A DNA stretch of 64,000 bases from Cylicocyclus nassatus (taxonomy: Eukaryota; Nematoda; Chromadorea; Rhabditida; Strongylidae), in the NCBI GenBank assembly GCA_958299035.1, contig CATQJL010000316.1, positions 26,604,012 to 26,668,011 of the forward strand, given 5' to 3'. Below the pieces are notes generated by a model. It was not told the DNA's origin. It was given only the letters and a program-made list of their open reading frames with translations, and searched no databases. Both the position numbers and the translations under genes were made by a program. Within the stretch, counting starts at the first letter, position 1; every line of letters starts with the position of its first letter. Of the stretch, positions 47,601 to 56,029 are shown one piece after another.

Positions 47601-49997
47601 AAGAAGCTTTTGATCACAAATTTTGCATAACTAAGTTTTTAAGCAAGCTTTTTTTGCAAAGTTATGCGTTTATGTTTGACGCAGTCTTGATACTAAGTCA
47701 ACAAACACTTTGTTACTACATTAAAACTGTACGTATCTTTAATCTGAAAGGTTTCCTTCAAGAAAAACATCAATTCTTTGTAGCAGAGAATTTCAGGATA
47801 GCTTTTAGCATTTTAATCATGATGCTCAGCATCATTCGGTTAACTTCTATGTTGTCATGCGGAAAGCAGGACTTCCAGTATTTTTTGTAATGTGATTTTA
47901 AAAAAGACTTTTCTGACGCACGAGTAGGTGGAAACATATTTATGGTAGTGACGTAACAGGATTTCGGCTCGAGGAGGGGGGGGGGGACAAAAAATTTTTT
48001 GGTGAAGATGCGTGGCGTGAGTCACGCACTTCGAAATTTTTTTTGATATCCTCCCTAAAATTTGTGCGGGCTCAGAAATTTCAGAAAAGGGGGCTTGGTC
48101 AACCAAGTCATTTGCACAATTTTATAACCCGTGTAAGTAACCTTCGAAAATTTCGAGACCCGTTCTAAGGAGGGGGGAGGGGGCGAGGGGGGGGGGCGCC
48201 CCTCACTCCTCGGTATACGCCACTGATTTATGGTGAATTGCTAATGCGAACCTTTCGCGGCGGAGGTGACACTGGTTGCTCACAAGGACCCCCTGAAACC
48301 TTTTTCTTCACATCTGGGCGGACCCGTCAGTAATGTCGTTTTGGGACACTAATGACATACCTGCCTCACAAATCTGCAAAACAATTTTGAAGATGAATAA
48401 TTTTAATTGTTATATTATGCCGTACAGGTTGTTATAGATAATCCGTCTTCAGGGACTGAAAAGGCGTTAATTGTCACAGGATCTCTGCCGCCAAATATCT
48501 TCACCATGCCACTCGATTCTTCTTGAGTAGAAGCAAAGATTTTGGAAGCGAACGTTGATTAAACATTTGGGTAAAATTCTCCCACAAACTCAGGACGAAT
48601 CTAGTGGCAAGTCGGTGGAGATATTTGGCCACAGACATCGTGTATTAATGTAACTGACGGCTTTTCAGCCCCTGAAAACAACTCTTGTCGGAATGTCGGA
48701 CAATAAAGTATATCTATAACAGCCTGTTCGGCATAATATAACAATAACAACCTGTTCGGCATAATCTAACAATTGAAATTATTCTTCATCAAGAACATGC
48801 CACGGTTCAAGGATAAGAGAACTTACAACATAATGGAAGCAGGAGGAAAATCCCGAATTCTAGAGTTTTGCCCTGTCTACGCTTAAATCGACTACCTTAC
48901 AATGCATCATTGGTAGAAACTCTGATAGTGAGGATAGTTAGCTTTCACTCATAAAGTACCGGGTTCATCCCGTCATAGCACCTCTTTAAGTTCCTCACAA
49001 ATGCCGAAACTTTCTACGAATAGCGAGCATTAGTAGTTTTCGTTATGACTGCGTTTTCGAAAGACTTTTTCGCTGAATGATGCATAATTACTCGTATTCT
49101 TTTGCGGTCAGCTCAAAGTTGGAAAACCAAGGGCCGTAATTTATTAGGGAACGGTTTGACAGATTTGGAAAGTGGATATGTTATGTCACAATTGACACAC
49201 GTTTTCCGTAGGAACTGTGCCTATGTACCGTCTACATACACTGGTTCAGTGAAGTTCCCGTCGGCGTTTACGGTTTTCAGTGGGGGATTTCGGGAATTAC
49301 GCGCGATTTAAGCTCAGGGCTGTTGTCAAAGCCATAATTTGGCCCAACTGACATAACTCGAGCGGAGAATTCGACGGAAGATGCACTCAATCTTTCATAT
49401 AGCTGGTCAACTGGAAGCACGTATATGAGAGCAGACGAGTATATATGACACCATTCTGCTTCAACTACAAAAACGATATCCAGCATGTCCGTGTATCAGC
49501 CATACCGGTCCTTGATCTCAACGCTCCACATCTACACCTTCGCATCCAGCGGAGTTGTTAGAGAACCTAAACACGGTTTATGTTTTTTCAAGACTCTTGC
49601 AAAGCCATAAAAAATCAAAAGCTTTTACAGATAGCAAACATCCGCAAAATTTGGAAAACGGAGTGGATTATCGTTTATGATCTAGGCCTCAATAACAAGT
49701 CAGCAGCTGATGTGCAAGTAAGTGCGCTGCCATCGCGTTGTCTTACTCATAAAGGTTTTTTTAAGAGTAAATGCTTTGTGAAATTGCGAAAGTTTCCTTT
49801 CGAGTTGTATCCTGACTATGTCGCAAAACTAAAGGAGTATAGATGGAAACCCATTTTGATAGCAGTCAGTCTGGTTTGATGGACCCTTCAAGCTGCATAC
49901 GGCTCGCACGTTTAGATGACATTGAAAGAATTTGGTGCTGTTTGGTACATGGATGCTTCCGTACGCTGGTTCAAGGATGACCGAGATACATTCTACA
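38537..49997 (+). CDS. DUF1647-family type II membrane protein, six exons (3' end incomplete)
   Basis: Exons 38537-38662, 38743-38878, 45432-45538, 49631-49717, 49766-49864 and 49916-49997 join with matching phases (0,1,0,0,0). The roughly 212-residue product begins with a short cytoplasmic head and a membrane anchor, VFAYLFILLFF (residues 17-27). Next is a Cys-rich segment, NDCACQHENVIYDFCYRLP, and CKYIAHLQNLGLLSNQS. Then come the family motifs: APRFVTAISENHFEEGLTL, WIIVYDLGLN, LRKFPFELYPDYV, YRWKPILIA and LKEFGAVWYMDASVRW. These match the pattern I know for nematode DUF1647 proteins (PF07801), which have a glycosyltransferase-like layout but no established reaction. Acceptors are TTTCAG, CTCAG, TTACAG, TTAAG and TTTAG. 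Donors are mostly GTAAGT/GTGAGT, with a weaker GTCAGT after exon 5. The 6.6 and 4.1 kb introns are full of mobile elements. The C-terminal half is missing or lies downstream, so the gene could be live or a decaying paralogue. Confidence 0.8.
38743..38878 (+). CDS. DUF1647 gene, exon 2 (Cys-rich stem)
   Basis: Preceded by AAATCTTTCAG and followed by GTAAGT. It encodes DCACQHENVIYDFCYRLP and RRFDCKYIAHLQNL, four cysteines probably making lumenal disulphides. It ends in phase 1, and the split Gly codon is completed by exon 3. Confidence 0.8.
39518..40260. mobile_element. hAT-like non-autonomous element in intron 2 (CAGGGCTCG ends)
   Basis: CAGGGCTCGACA at the left and TGTGCCGAGCCCTG at the right are short inverted ends of hAT type. 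A clear 8-bp target duplication was not found. The interior includes a TGCCGGCATGCCGGCA palindrome near 40126 and blocks shared with 21831-22200. No transposase is visible. Confidence 0.6.
40261..41942. other. Intron 2 sequence with an orphan exon-like frame
   Basis: The frame ending at 41365 may start after a CTCACTTTCAG acceptor at about 41072. It encodes YCFYHTNSTIKCYFVLCECR with several cysteines, then a Lys/Glu-rich basic helix-like stretch and a tail. I do not recognise it. It could be an alternative terminal exon, a separate gene's last exon, or chance. The remaining sequence is unassigned, and AT repeats (TATATTATATATC) lie near 41921. Confidence 0.3.
41943..42800. mobile_element. TTAGGTCTTTCC element with TA duplication
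   Basis: The left end TTAGGTCTTTCCATAAGCTC and the inverted right end TTAGGTCGTTCTATAAGCTT agree, and TA flanks both. The 146-codon minus frame inside (42740-42300) has no recognisable transposase motif. Confidence 0.75.
43020..44490. mobile_element. Family S foldback in intron 2
   Basis: ACAAGGAAATGGTCAAAAGT and GTGGCCAATCCATGCAAGCT at the left are mirrored by AGCTTGCTTGAATTGGCCAC and GAATTCTGACCATCCCCTGT at the right. GCAGCATAAAATGCTGA and TCAGCGCTTTATGCTGC pair too. It is one of the best-preserved copies. Confidence 0.7.
44517..45314. mobile_element. TTAGGTTGTAAAGAAAGTG mariner-type element
   Basis: The ends TTAGGTTGTAAAGAAAGTGT and, inverted, TTAGGTTGTCAAGAAAGTTC match. TA precedes the left end. 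The 113-codon plus frame (44499-44840) overlapping the left end is unrecognised. The element ends about 120 bp upstream of exon 3 of the DUF1647 gene. Confidence 0.72.
45432..45538 (+). CDS. DUF1647 gene, exon 3
   Basis: The GCTAAGCTCAG acceptor and GTGAGT donor frame 36 codons giving LLSNQSTVNFQNYY and PRFVTAISENHFEEGLTL. The FVTA-S-NH-E-L pattern marks the start of the DUF1647 core. Confidence 0.82.
45539..46540. other. Intron 3, first part
   Basis: Contains an unexplained frame near 45741-45908 with a hydrophobic FLVLFVAMFMLYGIY run and a following LLRACAECTLHHS, plus the tRNA-like sequence listed separately. No further support for an exon. Confidence 0.3.
46040..46093 (-). repeat. tRNA-derived (SINE-like or pseudo-tRNA) sequence
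   Basis: On the minus strand AGTGGCGTATTAAATGAGGC (A-box-like) is followed by CCCAGTTCGATCCACGC, which fits a B box. Spacing between the boxes is tRNA-like. The acceptor stem is not convincing. Confidence 0.4.
46540..46845. mobile_element. Family S foldback in intron 3
   Basis: TTTGAAGTGGCTTTTTCAAT near 46549 is mirrored by the complementary words at 46824-46841. AAACGCTTGTTTCAAATCTGCC pairs with GGCAGATTTGAAATTAGCGTTT, quoted here only by its ends (AAACGC and GCGTTT). TTATCTGCGGAAC is the family word. Confidence 0.5.
46846..47945. other. Intron 3, unassigned
   Basis: No gene or repeat recognised. Short frames at 47049-47234 and 47654-47890 are unrecognised. Confidence 0.35.
47946..48226. 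repeat. G-run repeat T, copy 1
   Basis: Runs from AGTGACGTAACAGGATTTCG to GGTATACGCCACT, with G runs near each end and an internal TGCGTGGCGTGAGTCACGCA inverted word. Blocks CATTTGCACA, ATTTTATAACCC and GTGTAAG recur at 56038-56070. The ACAAAAAATTTTTTGGTGAAG block recurs inverted at 54165-54230. Confidence 0.6.
48390..48790. mobile_element. Foldback with AATTGTTATATTATGCCG arms
   Basis: GAAGATGAATAATTTTAATT, then GTTATATTATGCCG and ACAGGTTGTTATAGATA at the left, are mirrored at 48707-48789. The right arm carries two direct copies of CCTGTTCGGCATAAT spaced 30 bp apart. The interior includes CTTTTCAG/CTGAAAAG words. Confidence 0.6.
48791..49630. other. Intron 3, last part
   Basis: No repeat recognised. 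Ends with the GCTTTTACAG acceptor of exon 4. Confidence 0.35.
49631..49717 (+). CDS. DUF1647 gene, exon 4
   Basis: The GCTTTTACAG acceptor and GTAAGT donor frame 29 codons, including WIIVYDLGLNNKSAADVQ. The VYDLGL motif is a family hallmark. Confidence 0.85.
49766..49864 (+). CDS. DUF1647 gene, exon 5
   Basis: TTTTTTTAAG acceptor and GTCAGT donor (weak). It encodes CFVKLRKFPFELYPDYVAKL and EYRWKPILIA, strongly family-like. Confidence 0.82.
49916..49997 (+). CDS. DUF1647 gene, exon 6
   Basis: Begins after CGCACGTTTAG, following a 51-base intron. It encodes MTLKEFGAVWYMDASVRWFK and DDRDTFY. The likely donor is GTGAGG at 49998, leaving phase 1. Alternatively, reading through gives a short tail ending at a stop near 50087. 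Confidence 0.75.
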
Positions 49998-50070
49998 GTG
50001 AGGTTACATGTGGCAACATAGGATGGCTAGAGAGGTTCGGTTATTTTGACAGCTTATTTATTTCTTTCGG

Positions 50071-50145
50071 AGCAGAGTTAGTCTAATGGTTAGCGCATTA
50101 GTTTACCGTGCTGAAGGACCTTCACAAATTTAATTCTACCCTGAG
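50071..50145 (+). repeat. tRNA-derived (SINE-like) sequence
   Basis: GAGTTAGTCTAATGGTTAGC is a good A box and D arm. An anticodon-arm-like TTAGTTTACCGTGCTGAA follows, but the B-box region has decayed to AATTTAATTCTACC. It is not a working tRNA. Confidence 0.45.
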
Positions 50146-50180
50146 CCTAAATTCTGCCGCAAGAATTCTGCTCATAATTC

Positions 50181-50233
50181 CAGCCGGCTTGTCATGCTGC
50201 CCTTTCAAAGAAGGGCATGTGACAAGCCGGCTG
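50181..50233. repeat. Strong stem-loop next to the tRNA-like sequence
   Basis: CAGCCGGCTTGTCA and TGACAAGCCGGCTG are perfect 14-bp arms. GCCCTT and AAGGGC pair again inside the loop. Confidence 0.8.
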
Positions 50234-50249
50234 AGAAACACCCCGTCGC

Positions 50250-51100
50250 ACTAATCAGTGCAGCCATGTCTCATTCAGTTACTCGAGTAGAGAATAGGGC
50301 ATCCCTCGGAAGCGACGCGCATATGAGCCCTACGAATGCAATAGTGGTGAGGGTTACCGTCTCAGCAAGGTGAACGGGAACAGCTAAAGTGGCTAGTCCT
50401 TCAGAGGCAACGACCCAAGGCATCGCCTAGCTATCATCATTATGGGTACGCTCACCTCTCGCTATCGAGAGCTAGCAGAACTTCTGAAGAGACGGCGAGC
50501 CGATGTAGCTTGCATAAAGGAAACGAAATGGAGCGAGGCAAAGTCACGCGACATCGGAGAAATATATAAGCTCCTTTACAATGATGCCGACTGCATAAGA
50601 AACGGAGTTGGTATAGCTGTCTCAAAGATTCTAAGGAGCAATATAGTTGACGTTGAGCGCATAAGCGGTCGTCTGATGAGCACAAATATAGCTACTGGGA
50701 AATAGGTCCTGCAAGTAATCACCGCTTTTGCACCACAAGTCGAATGTAAGAATGATGAAAAGGACGCGTTCCGGGAGGAGCTCGATGACTACATCAGTTC
50801 AGTTCCACTGGATGAAACAATCCTGCTAGGATCGGACCTCAACGGACATGTGGGAGAAAGGCATGGGGAAGCCGGGAAATGTCACGGAGGCCACGATTAC
50901 GGAACATGCAATGAGGGAGGTGAGCGCATTCTGGAATTAGCTCAAGGCTAATACCAGATTGCTCATGATCTGGTCTTGGCGAACACATACTACATCAAGA
51001 AGGATGATTACCTCATTACATATGCGACTAACGGCCGAAGAACACAGAGAGACTTCTGGACTATTCGACAGTGGTGTGAGAATTTGCTCATCCCCTTTCA
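50250..51100 (+). pseudogene. RTE-type retrotransposon, endonuclease domain (decayed)
   Basis: From 50442 the frame reads MGTLTSRYRELAELLKRRRA, DVACIKETKWSEAKSRDIG (KET is the catalytic Glu of the APE-like fold) and RNGVGIAVS. A stop follows at about 50703. Reading on gives VITAFAPQ, ETILLGSDLNGHVGERHG (catalytic Asp and Asn) and CHGGHDYGTCNEGGERILE, then another stop and frame change before YLITYATNGRRTQRDFWTIR. This is the endonuclease domain of an RTE-clade element. The C-terminal SDH motif and the RT are absent. The 5' leader starts somewhere after the stem-loop at 50181-50233. Confidence 0.85.
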
Positions 51101-51723
51101 CCCCCTGAGCCGAGATTCAAGGTGGCCCCCTTCACCAAAAGCCACGAAAAAAATCAGTTGTGAGGCAAAGTTGTCAATGATAAAATCGTCATAGCTGTTA
51201 ATCTACTTGCCAGTTCTACGATAAAAAACTGCGACAAGTGATTGTTGCCATTTCCTCCAACTTCTATGTCCTGAGACGGCTTTATGCATATTTTTCAAAC
51301 GCTAAACGAGCCTCCAACTAAGCAGGGAATGGTCAGAACTCAACGCAGCCATACCAAACACACTGTATATCATCAACTCGCCTTAAAACGCTGATCACAA
51401 ATATATGTTTACTATCTGCCAAGCGATAGCTTGCGGTCACTAACCAGCGCATCATTTTCCCTCATTTTTGCCTATCCGCAGGCAGAAATTCGAAGTGTTT
51501 CTTTTTTTTATGCCTTCGATTATACCGAAGAGTCAAATAGCATTTGTTAGCTTGCAAACGAGATGTGAAAATAGGCAGAAAATACAGAAAAGGTTTTAGA
51601 GGTGAAATCGGATATTTTACTTTTGTCTCGAAATAGCTCATCGAACTGCAACTTACGAGTAACACTCACAAGCAAAGTATTTATCTCAATTCTAATCATT
51701 CTTAGTGCTGTAAAATTCGCGAT
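51101..51723. other. Unassigned, with a single family S end
   Basis: GCAGGGAATGGTCAGAACTC (51325) and CGCCTTAAAACGCTGATCAC with TTTACTATCTGCC downstream match the left half of family S. No partner was found nearby. Confidence 0.4.
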
Positions 51724-52285
51724 TTACAAGGCAAATAGTGCATTTCTGTTGGAAGTTGGAAGCAGCGGCTGACAATAGCTATAGTTCCTCCTGCACCAAC
51801 CCAGATAGATTTCGTCTATGTGGTACGAATATCTTATTCTAGAATTTGAGAGAGCACCCAGGTCTTTGACCGAGGCTATGCATTCCAGATTAAAGCTGCT
51901 ATTACTTGGATGGAAGGTTCTGCCATAGGGGCAGAGCAACTTTGGGGTACTCACTTTGATGTTCTGTCTATCTGCCCACAAATCGTTTAAAAGAAGTCAC
52001 AAAGTGCTGCATAAGCAATCATCTTATCGTACTGGTCGTTGACAATATTTCAAAGTCAACGGCGTACGCAGCAACTCTAACTCATGGATCTGTGATAAGA
52101 CAAGCTGACAATTCAATATATATGATGAAGAAAATCGGCGACAGAATACTGCCTTGGGGAACCTTAGACTTACAAGACTTAGCCGCTGAAATTCTGTCGA
52201 GTACACGAACAGAGAAGCTTCTATCCTGGTAATCTATCATTGGTAGGGGCCAACACTCGAAGGATCTGTTCATCAAAATCTATTG
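51724..52285 (-). pseudogene. CR1/Jockey-like non-LTR reverse transcriptase fragment
   Basis: Minus-strand order: VRVLDRISAAKSCKSKVPQG and SILSPIFFIIYIELSACL (the PQGS motif) at 52276-52082, then, after a stop, VRVAAYAVDFEIL where active enzymes have YADD. Further down comes KLLCPYGRTF and, ending the fragment, LECIASVKDLGALSNSRIRY with HIDEI, the CR1-type VKDLGV motif. The Asp-to-Val change in the active site, stops and frameshifts show it is dead. It is in the opposite orientation to the relative at 36.5 kb. Confidence 0.75.
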
Positions 52286-52669
52286 TTTGAAAAATTATAA
52301 AGACTCAAAAACAGTCTAATTCTTTACATTCAGAGATTCTTTGTATGGTAAGGTTAGCGTAGAGAAGGAAATATTTCTTCATTTGAAGGAGACATACTGT
52401 TCAAATTGAATCGTGATATTCGAAAAGCGATCACAAAGATCATGAATGTTAGAGTATATATCAAACATGCTAAATGAACTAATATTTTACAGTAGGTCGT
52501 CACTATTCTGTTTAACCAACCTGGTTTGTTCCAAGTTTTTATTTAGCACGTTCCGGCAACACTTTCTTAGAGGCCTGGAACAGAATAGAAAGGTTGGTTA
52601 AACAGAATAGAGGCTATAACACAATGTCCAGGTCTCACGAACCATATTTATGACAGTACATCTTTTATG
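52286..52669. other. Unassigned, with a short inverted word pair
   Basis: CTATTCTGTTTAACCAACCT (52503) and AGGTTGGTTAAACAGAATAG (52590) form a perfect 20-bp inverted pair around 70 bases. A possible 14-base microexon lies at 52334-52347 (see findings). Confidence 0.5.
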
Positions 52670-53097
52670 TTAGGTTGTCCCACAAGTCTTTTCATTTTTG
52701 AGTTTTAGCGGTAATAGGTCACACACTTCTTATTCTAAATAGACATCAAGATACCATTCGATAGATTTATGCTTTTGCACAAGCTTTGGTCCATCTTGAG
52801 TAAAAATACAGCAACAACACATATGAATGTCTGATGTGGAATGTATATGCATGAGCGAGTTAGAGGTCTGTAGGATTTTTTCGAACGAAGATATAAACAA
52901 TTTTCGGTTTTCTGGGCATCCGGAACTTTTCAATTTTGGTTCATCGAGATGGACCAAAGCTTGTGCAAAAGCAAAAATACCATCTTATAGAACTTGCTTT
53001 GCTCTATCGAATGATGTCCTGATGTCTTTTCAGAACAAGAAGTGTGTGACTCCATTATAGCTAAAACTCAAAAATGAAAGGACTTATGGGACAACAA
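52670..53097. mobile_element. TTAGGTTGTCCCACAAG foldback element
   Basis: The left end TTAGGTTGTCCCACAAGTCT and the inverted right end TTGTTGTCCCATAAGTCCTT share TTTCATTTTTGAGTTTTAGC behind them. TG precedes and follows the element. The frame at 52827-53060 is the right arm and is not a gene. Confidence 0.75.
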
Positions 53098-53099
53098 TG

Positions 53100-54008
53100 T
53101 TGGGTTGGTGCAAAAGTAATAGCCGATTTGCGAATTCTCACTTTGACGTGCTATAACTTTTTGAAAGATTCACATTTCCGAATGCGGTAACGATCATCAG
53201 AAGCAGCAAACCTTCTGCAATACAGAGCACATTTACTTATACTTCATGAAAGGGCAGAAAAATATGGATTGAAAAACAAAAAAGGTTCTCCTGTTAGAAC
53301 TTTGTCTTTGACAATTCATAACTTCCTTCAAAGTTTGTCAGTATGAATGATAAGCGGCCTATTTTGTAGCCGCAAGCCAGTAGTACAAAATGCAATAAGA
53401 AGAATTCGGACAAAAAGTTTGCGAGAAAAGAATTGAAAATTAAATTTTCTCAGTTTTTTCAATATTTTTTCAGTGTGCCTCAAATTCCGAATATAGATAT
53501 TTCCGACTTTCTGAGCAGTGAACAGCTAGATGTTTTTGCAAAAACTGCTGATAGGATGCGCTAGCATTACGCTTACATAATTGAGCAAAGTTTTGTCGAA
53601 TGACTTCTTCAAAAAAAATTATGGATCATAAAATGACCGCAACGTCTACCGATGTTGAAAAGCCGATATCTCAGTCTGGATAACTTTAAAAAACACAGTT
53701 AGGTAGGCATGATGTAGACAATTCCTATGGCATACATTAGCTAAATTTTCGAAATAGCGCCATCCATAGGCACTCGAATTCCGGCCACAAAAGTGAATGC
53801 AACAAAATTCCAAATTTGGATGCTGTTATTTGTAGCTCAGTAACTTTATAACAGATGAGAGTGAAAGCCCGCTTTAACGAGCACTAGATAGAGCATGAAA
53901 GCAGCTTCTCAGTGGTAGCTACATCTGTCTCAAAGGAGAAATTTTGATGGAAAAAATTGGCCTGAAAAAAGGCTTGCAAAATCGGACATTACTTTTGCAC
54001 CAGCCTAA
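53100..54008. mobile_element. Mariner-type element with TTRGGYTGGTGCAAAAGTAAT ends
   Basis: The left end TTGGGTTGGTGCAAAAGTAA and the inverted right end TTAGGCTGGTGCAAAAGTAA match, both going on to a CGATTT block. TA follows the right end. These ends closely resemble those I know for mariner elements of the MADE1/Hsmar1 type. About 900 bp with no long transposase frame. Confidence 0.8.
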
Positions 54009-54160
54009 TAGATCTCATGTCAGCTTTAGAGTAGTCGCGCCAGATGAATGCTCAGCATCGTCATGGCCAGTAGACAAGGTGTATTGAAAGACACTATAAT
54101 GTGATTTGCGCTTGCCAAGGGAGCATATACTTGATGTAAAAAGCAGTAGCAAAAATTTCA
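54009..54160. other. Unassigned short stretch
   Basis: No feature recognised. Confidence 0.3.
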
Positions 54161-54282
54161 GGGAGCATACCAAAAAATTTTTCGATGTGCGTGGCTGACG
54201 CCACGCACCTTCATTAGAAAAGAATTTTTGTCGCCCTCCCCCCCTTCCCGAACGGATATCCTGGGTACGCGTTAATGACAGC
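54161..54282. repeat. G/C-run repeat T, inverted fragment
   Basis: CCAAAAAATTTTTCGATGTG, a 9-bp stem GTGCGTGGC / GCCACGCAC, TTTTTGTCGCCCTCCCCCCC and GGGTACGCGTTA resemble 47946-48226 in inverse orientation. Confidence 0.55.
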
Positions 54283-55268
54283 ATTTAACGGGAACTCGCT
54301 CGCTTTTGATGTAACTTCGGTCTCCGTGTAGCTGAAAATGTCGATTTGATGCGCACACTGAGAGGCAATTCGACTTTTGTAATAATTTAGACTATTACGC
54401 CTTTGCCTCTAAATCACCCAGAACAGGTCCGCGTTTATCTTTTGGGTCACTCTTGCTCGCTTTAAAATCCGCTATTTGCAGCATGCATAAGTGCTGGGAG
54501 TGAGATTCGCGCCAGGTAAAGCTGTACAGAATGGCCGAAAAGTGTGAGCGTCACATTTCTCGATCAATGATTTTTCATAGCAGACAAATCCCGTGAGACT
54601 ATTTTTGCATGCCAAGAACAAAGACATCTTAGTGTGCTACTCCTGCAAGACCGGATTCCTGCGCATACATACAGACTTCAGCAGCTTACCTTGAAGTTAA
54701 TGCGTCAGAAATGCTACTTGAAGGATGTGCTCATTGCAAATCCGTTAAAATAACCCGACTTTCAATCAAATAGATTTTAAGGCCTGGGGTTTTGTAGAGC
54801 ACAGTTCAAGAAATAACATAGTGCTGTAATAGCAAAAAATTCTCCTCGCCAATAAGACACGGTACCTTGAATATGGTGTTGACTTAACGCGCCGCAGCGC
54901 CTCTCAAGAGAAAGTAGATTTAAGAGTCCCGTTTGCATCAGAAGACTTCAGGTTGTGTGATTTTCACTTATCTTAATATAGAGACCGCTCGCAATCTACT
55001 GGCGTATTCGCCGCCATGATAGATTATTTCAGAAAAAAGATATATTACATGTTGTAACGCCCATACTTATCGGCCACCATGTGGATCTCCACTATCTTCC
55101 ACAGAACTTTCAAGCCAGCGTAGTGTTTTGTATAATTCTCAGAAACAATTTCAGATTTGAAACGACGAGATTCTCTACACCGTGTACGAAGGTAAGTTGA
55201 CAGATAGCTATCAGAAACTCAAAGTGAAATAGCTATGGTTTAGTCGAACTACTTGATAACTGGTTCAG
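54283..55268. other. Unassigned; may contain undetected exons
   Basis: Repeat-free by eye, and it lies between exon 6 and the exon at 55269. Acceptor-like CAGACTTCAG (near 54697) and AACAATTTCAG with a GTAAGT donor (55147-55196) frame short open stretches, but none matched the family. Confidence 0.3.
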
Positions 55269-55301
55269 CTGGACACAGCACGTATGCTACCACGCATTCT
55301 G
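55269..55301 (+). CDS. Probable further exon of the DUF1647 gene
   Basis: The ACTGGTTCAG acceptor and GTGAGA donor frame 33 bases. Read in phase 1, they give (S/A/T)GHSTYATTHS, which matches the GHS-I-ATTHP motif in the C-terminal half of DUF1647 proteins. The incoming phase agrees with the phase at the end of exon 6, although intermediate exons are expected and were not identified. Confidence 0.5.
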
Positions 55302-55589
55302 GTGAGAATGTTTTATGGTAATTATGGTTTGATTTTATTTTATATTATATATTATATAATATTATATTTATTGCACAAGAAGTGCGCCATTACAAATTTT
55401 AGCCTGCATTATGGCGAGAACCCCTTAATCATTGAGTTAATTCATTAAGAAATGCTTGTCTGCCAAAGAAAAATGTCCACATTGTTGACTTGCATTTAAT
55501 GGGTTATTTCATGAGCTCGTAGCGTTTACATTCTCGTTTTTATTTCTCTGAAAAGTGTTTTGCGGCAAGATGCGCACAAATGCCTAGTG
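55302..55589. other. Unassigned, AT-rich
   Basis: TATTATATATTATATAATAT-type simple sequence at 55336-55370. No gene seen. Confidence 0.4.
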
Positions 55590-55967
55590 AATTTGAAACA
55601 AACCTGATCTACTTTGATTTTTCATTTTTCGATTTTATCGATTTTTTGGAAAGTTTGCCCTACAGGGCTGGGAGTTTTCAGAGAAGGGTAATCGAGCATG
55701 GGGATTCCGGATACAATATTAGTTTTTAAGATCGTCCACTACTTTTATCGATTTTATCGTTTTGCAGAGTTTGAGCAACGGGACTGGGAGTTGGCACAGG
55801 GGGGGGGGGGTAATTGAGCATGCTGATTACTAAAACAGCGGGAATAGTGAATTGGCATGTAGGCGTGGGCACAGGGAAAGGTTCGTACAGGAGTAGAAGT
55901 GCTCTCTGACAGAGTGTTTTGACAGGGCCGGGCGGAGCCGGGTAAGCCAGCTAGTAACCCCTAATTC
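55590..55967. repeat. Dispersed repeat U, copy 2 (inverted)
   Basis: Ends with GCGGAGCCGGGTAAGCCAGC, the complement of the start of copy 1 at 33245. GTGTTTTGACAG, a TGGGAG/CTCCCA word, GAGCATG and TTTATCGATTTTATCG occur in mirrored order. Confidence 0.65.
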
Positions 55968-56029
55968 CTTTACAGGCTATTTTGAGTTTTTAAAAGATTT
56001 TAAAAATTACTTTAGTTACTTACAAGAAT

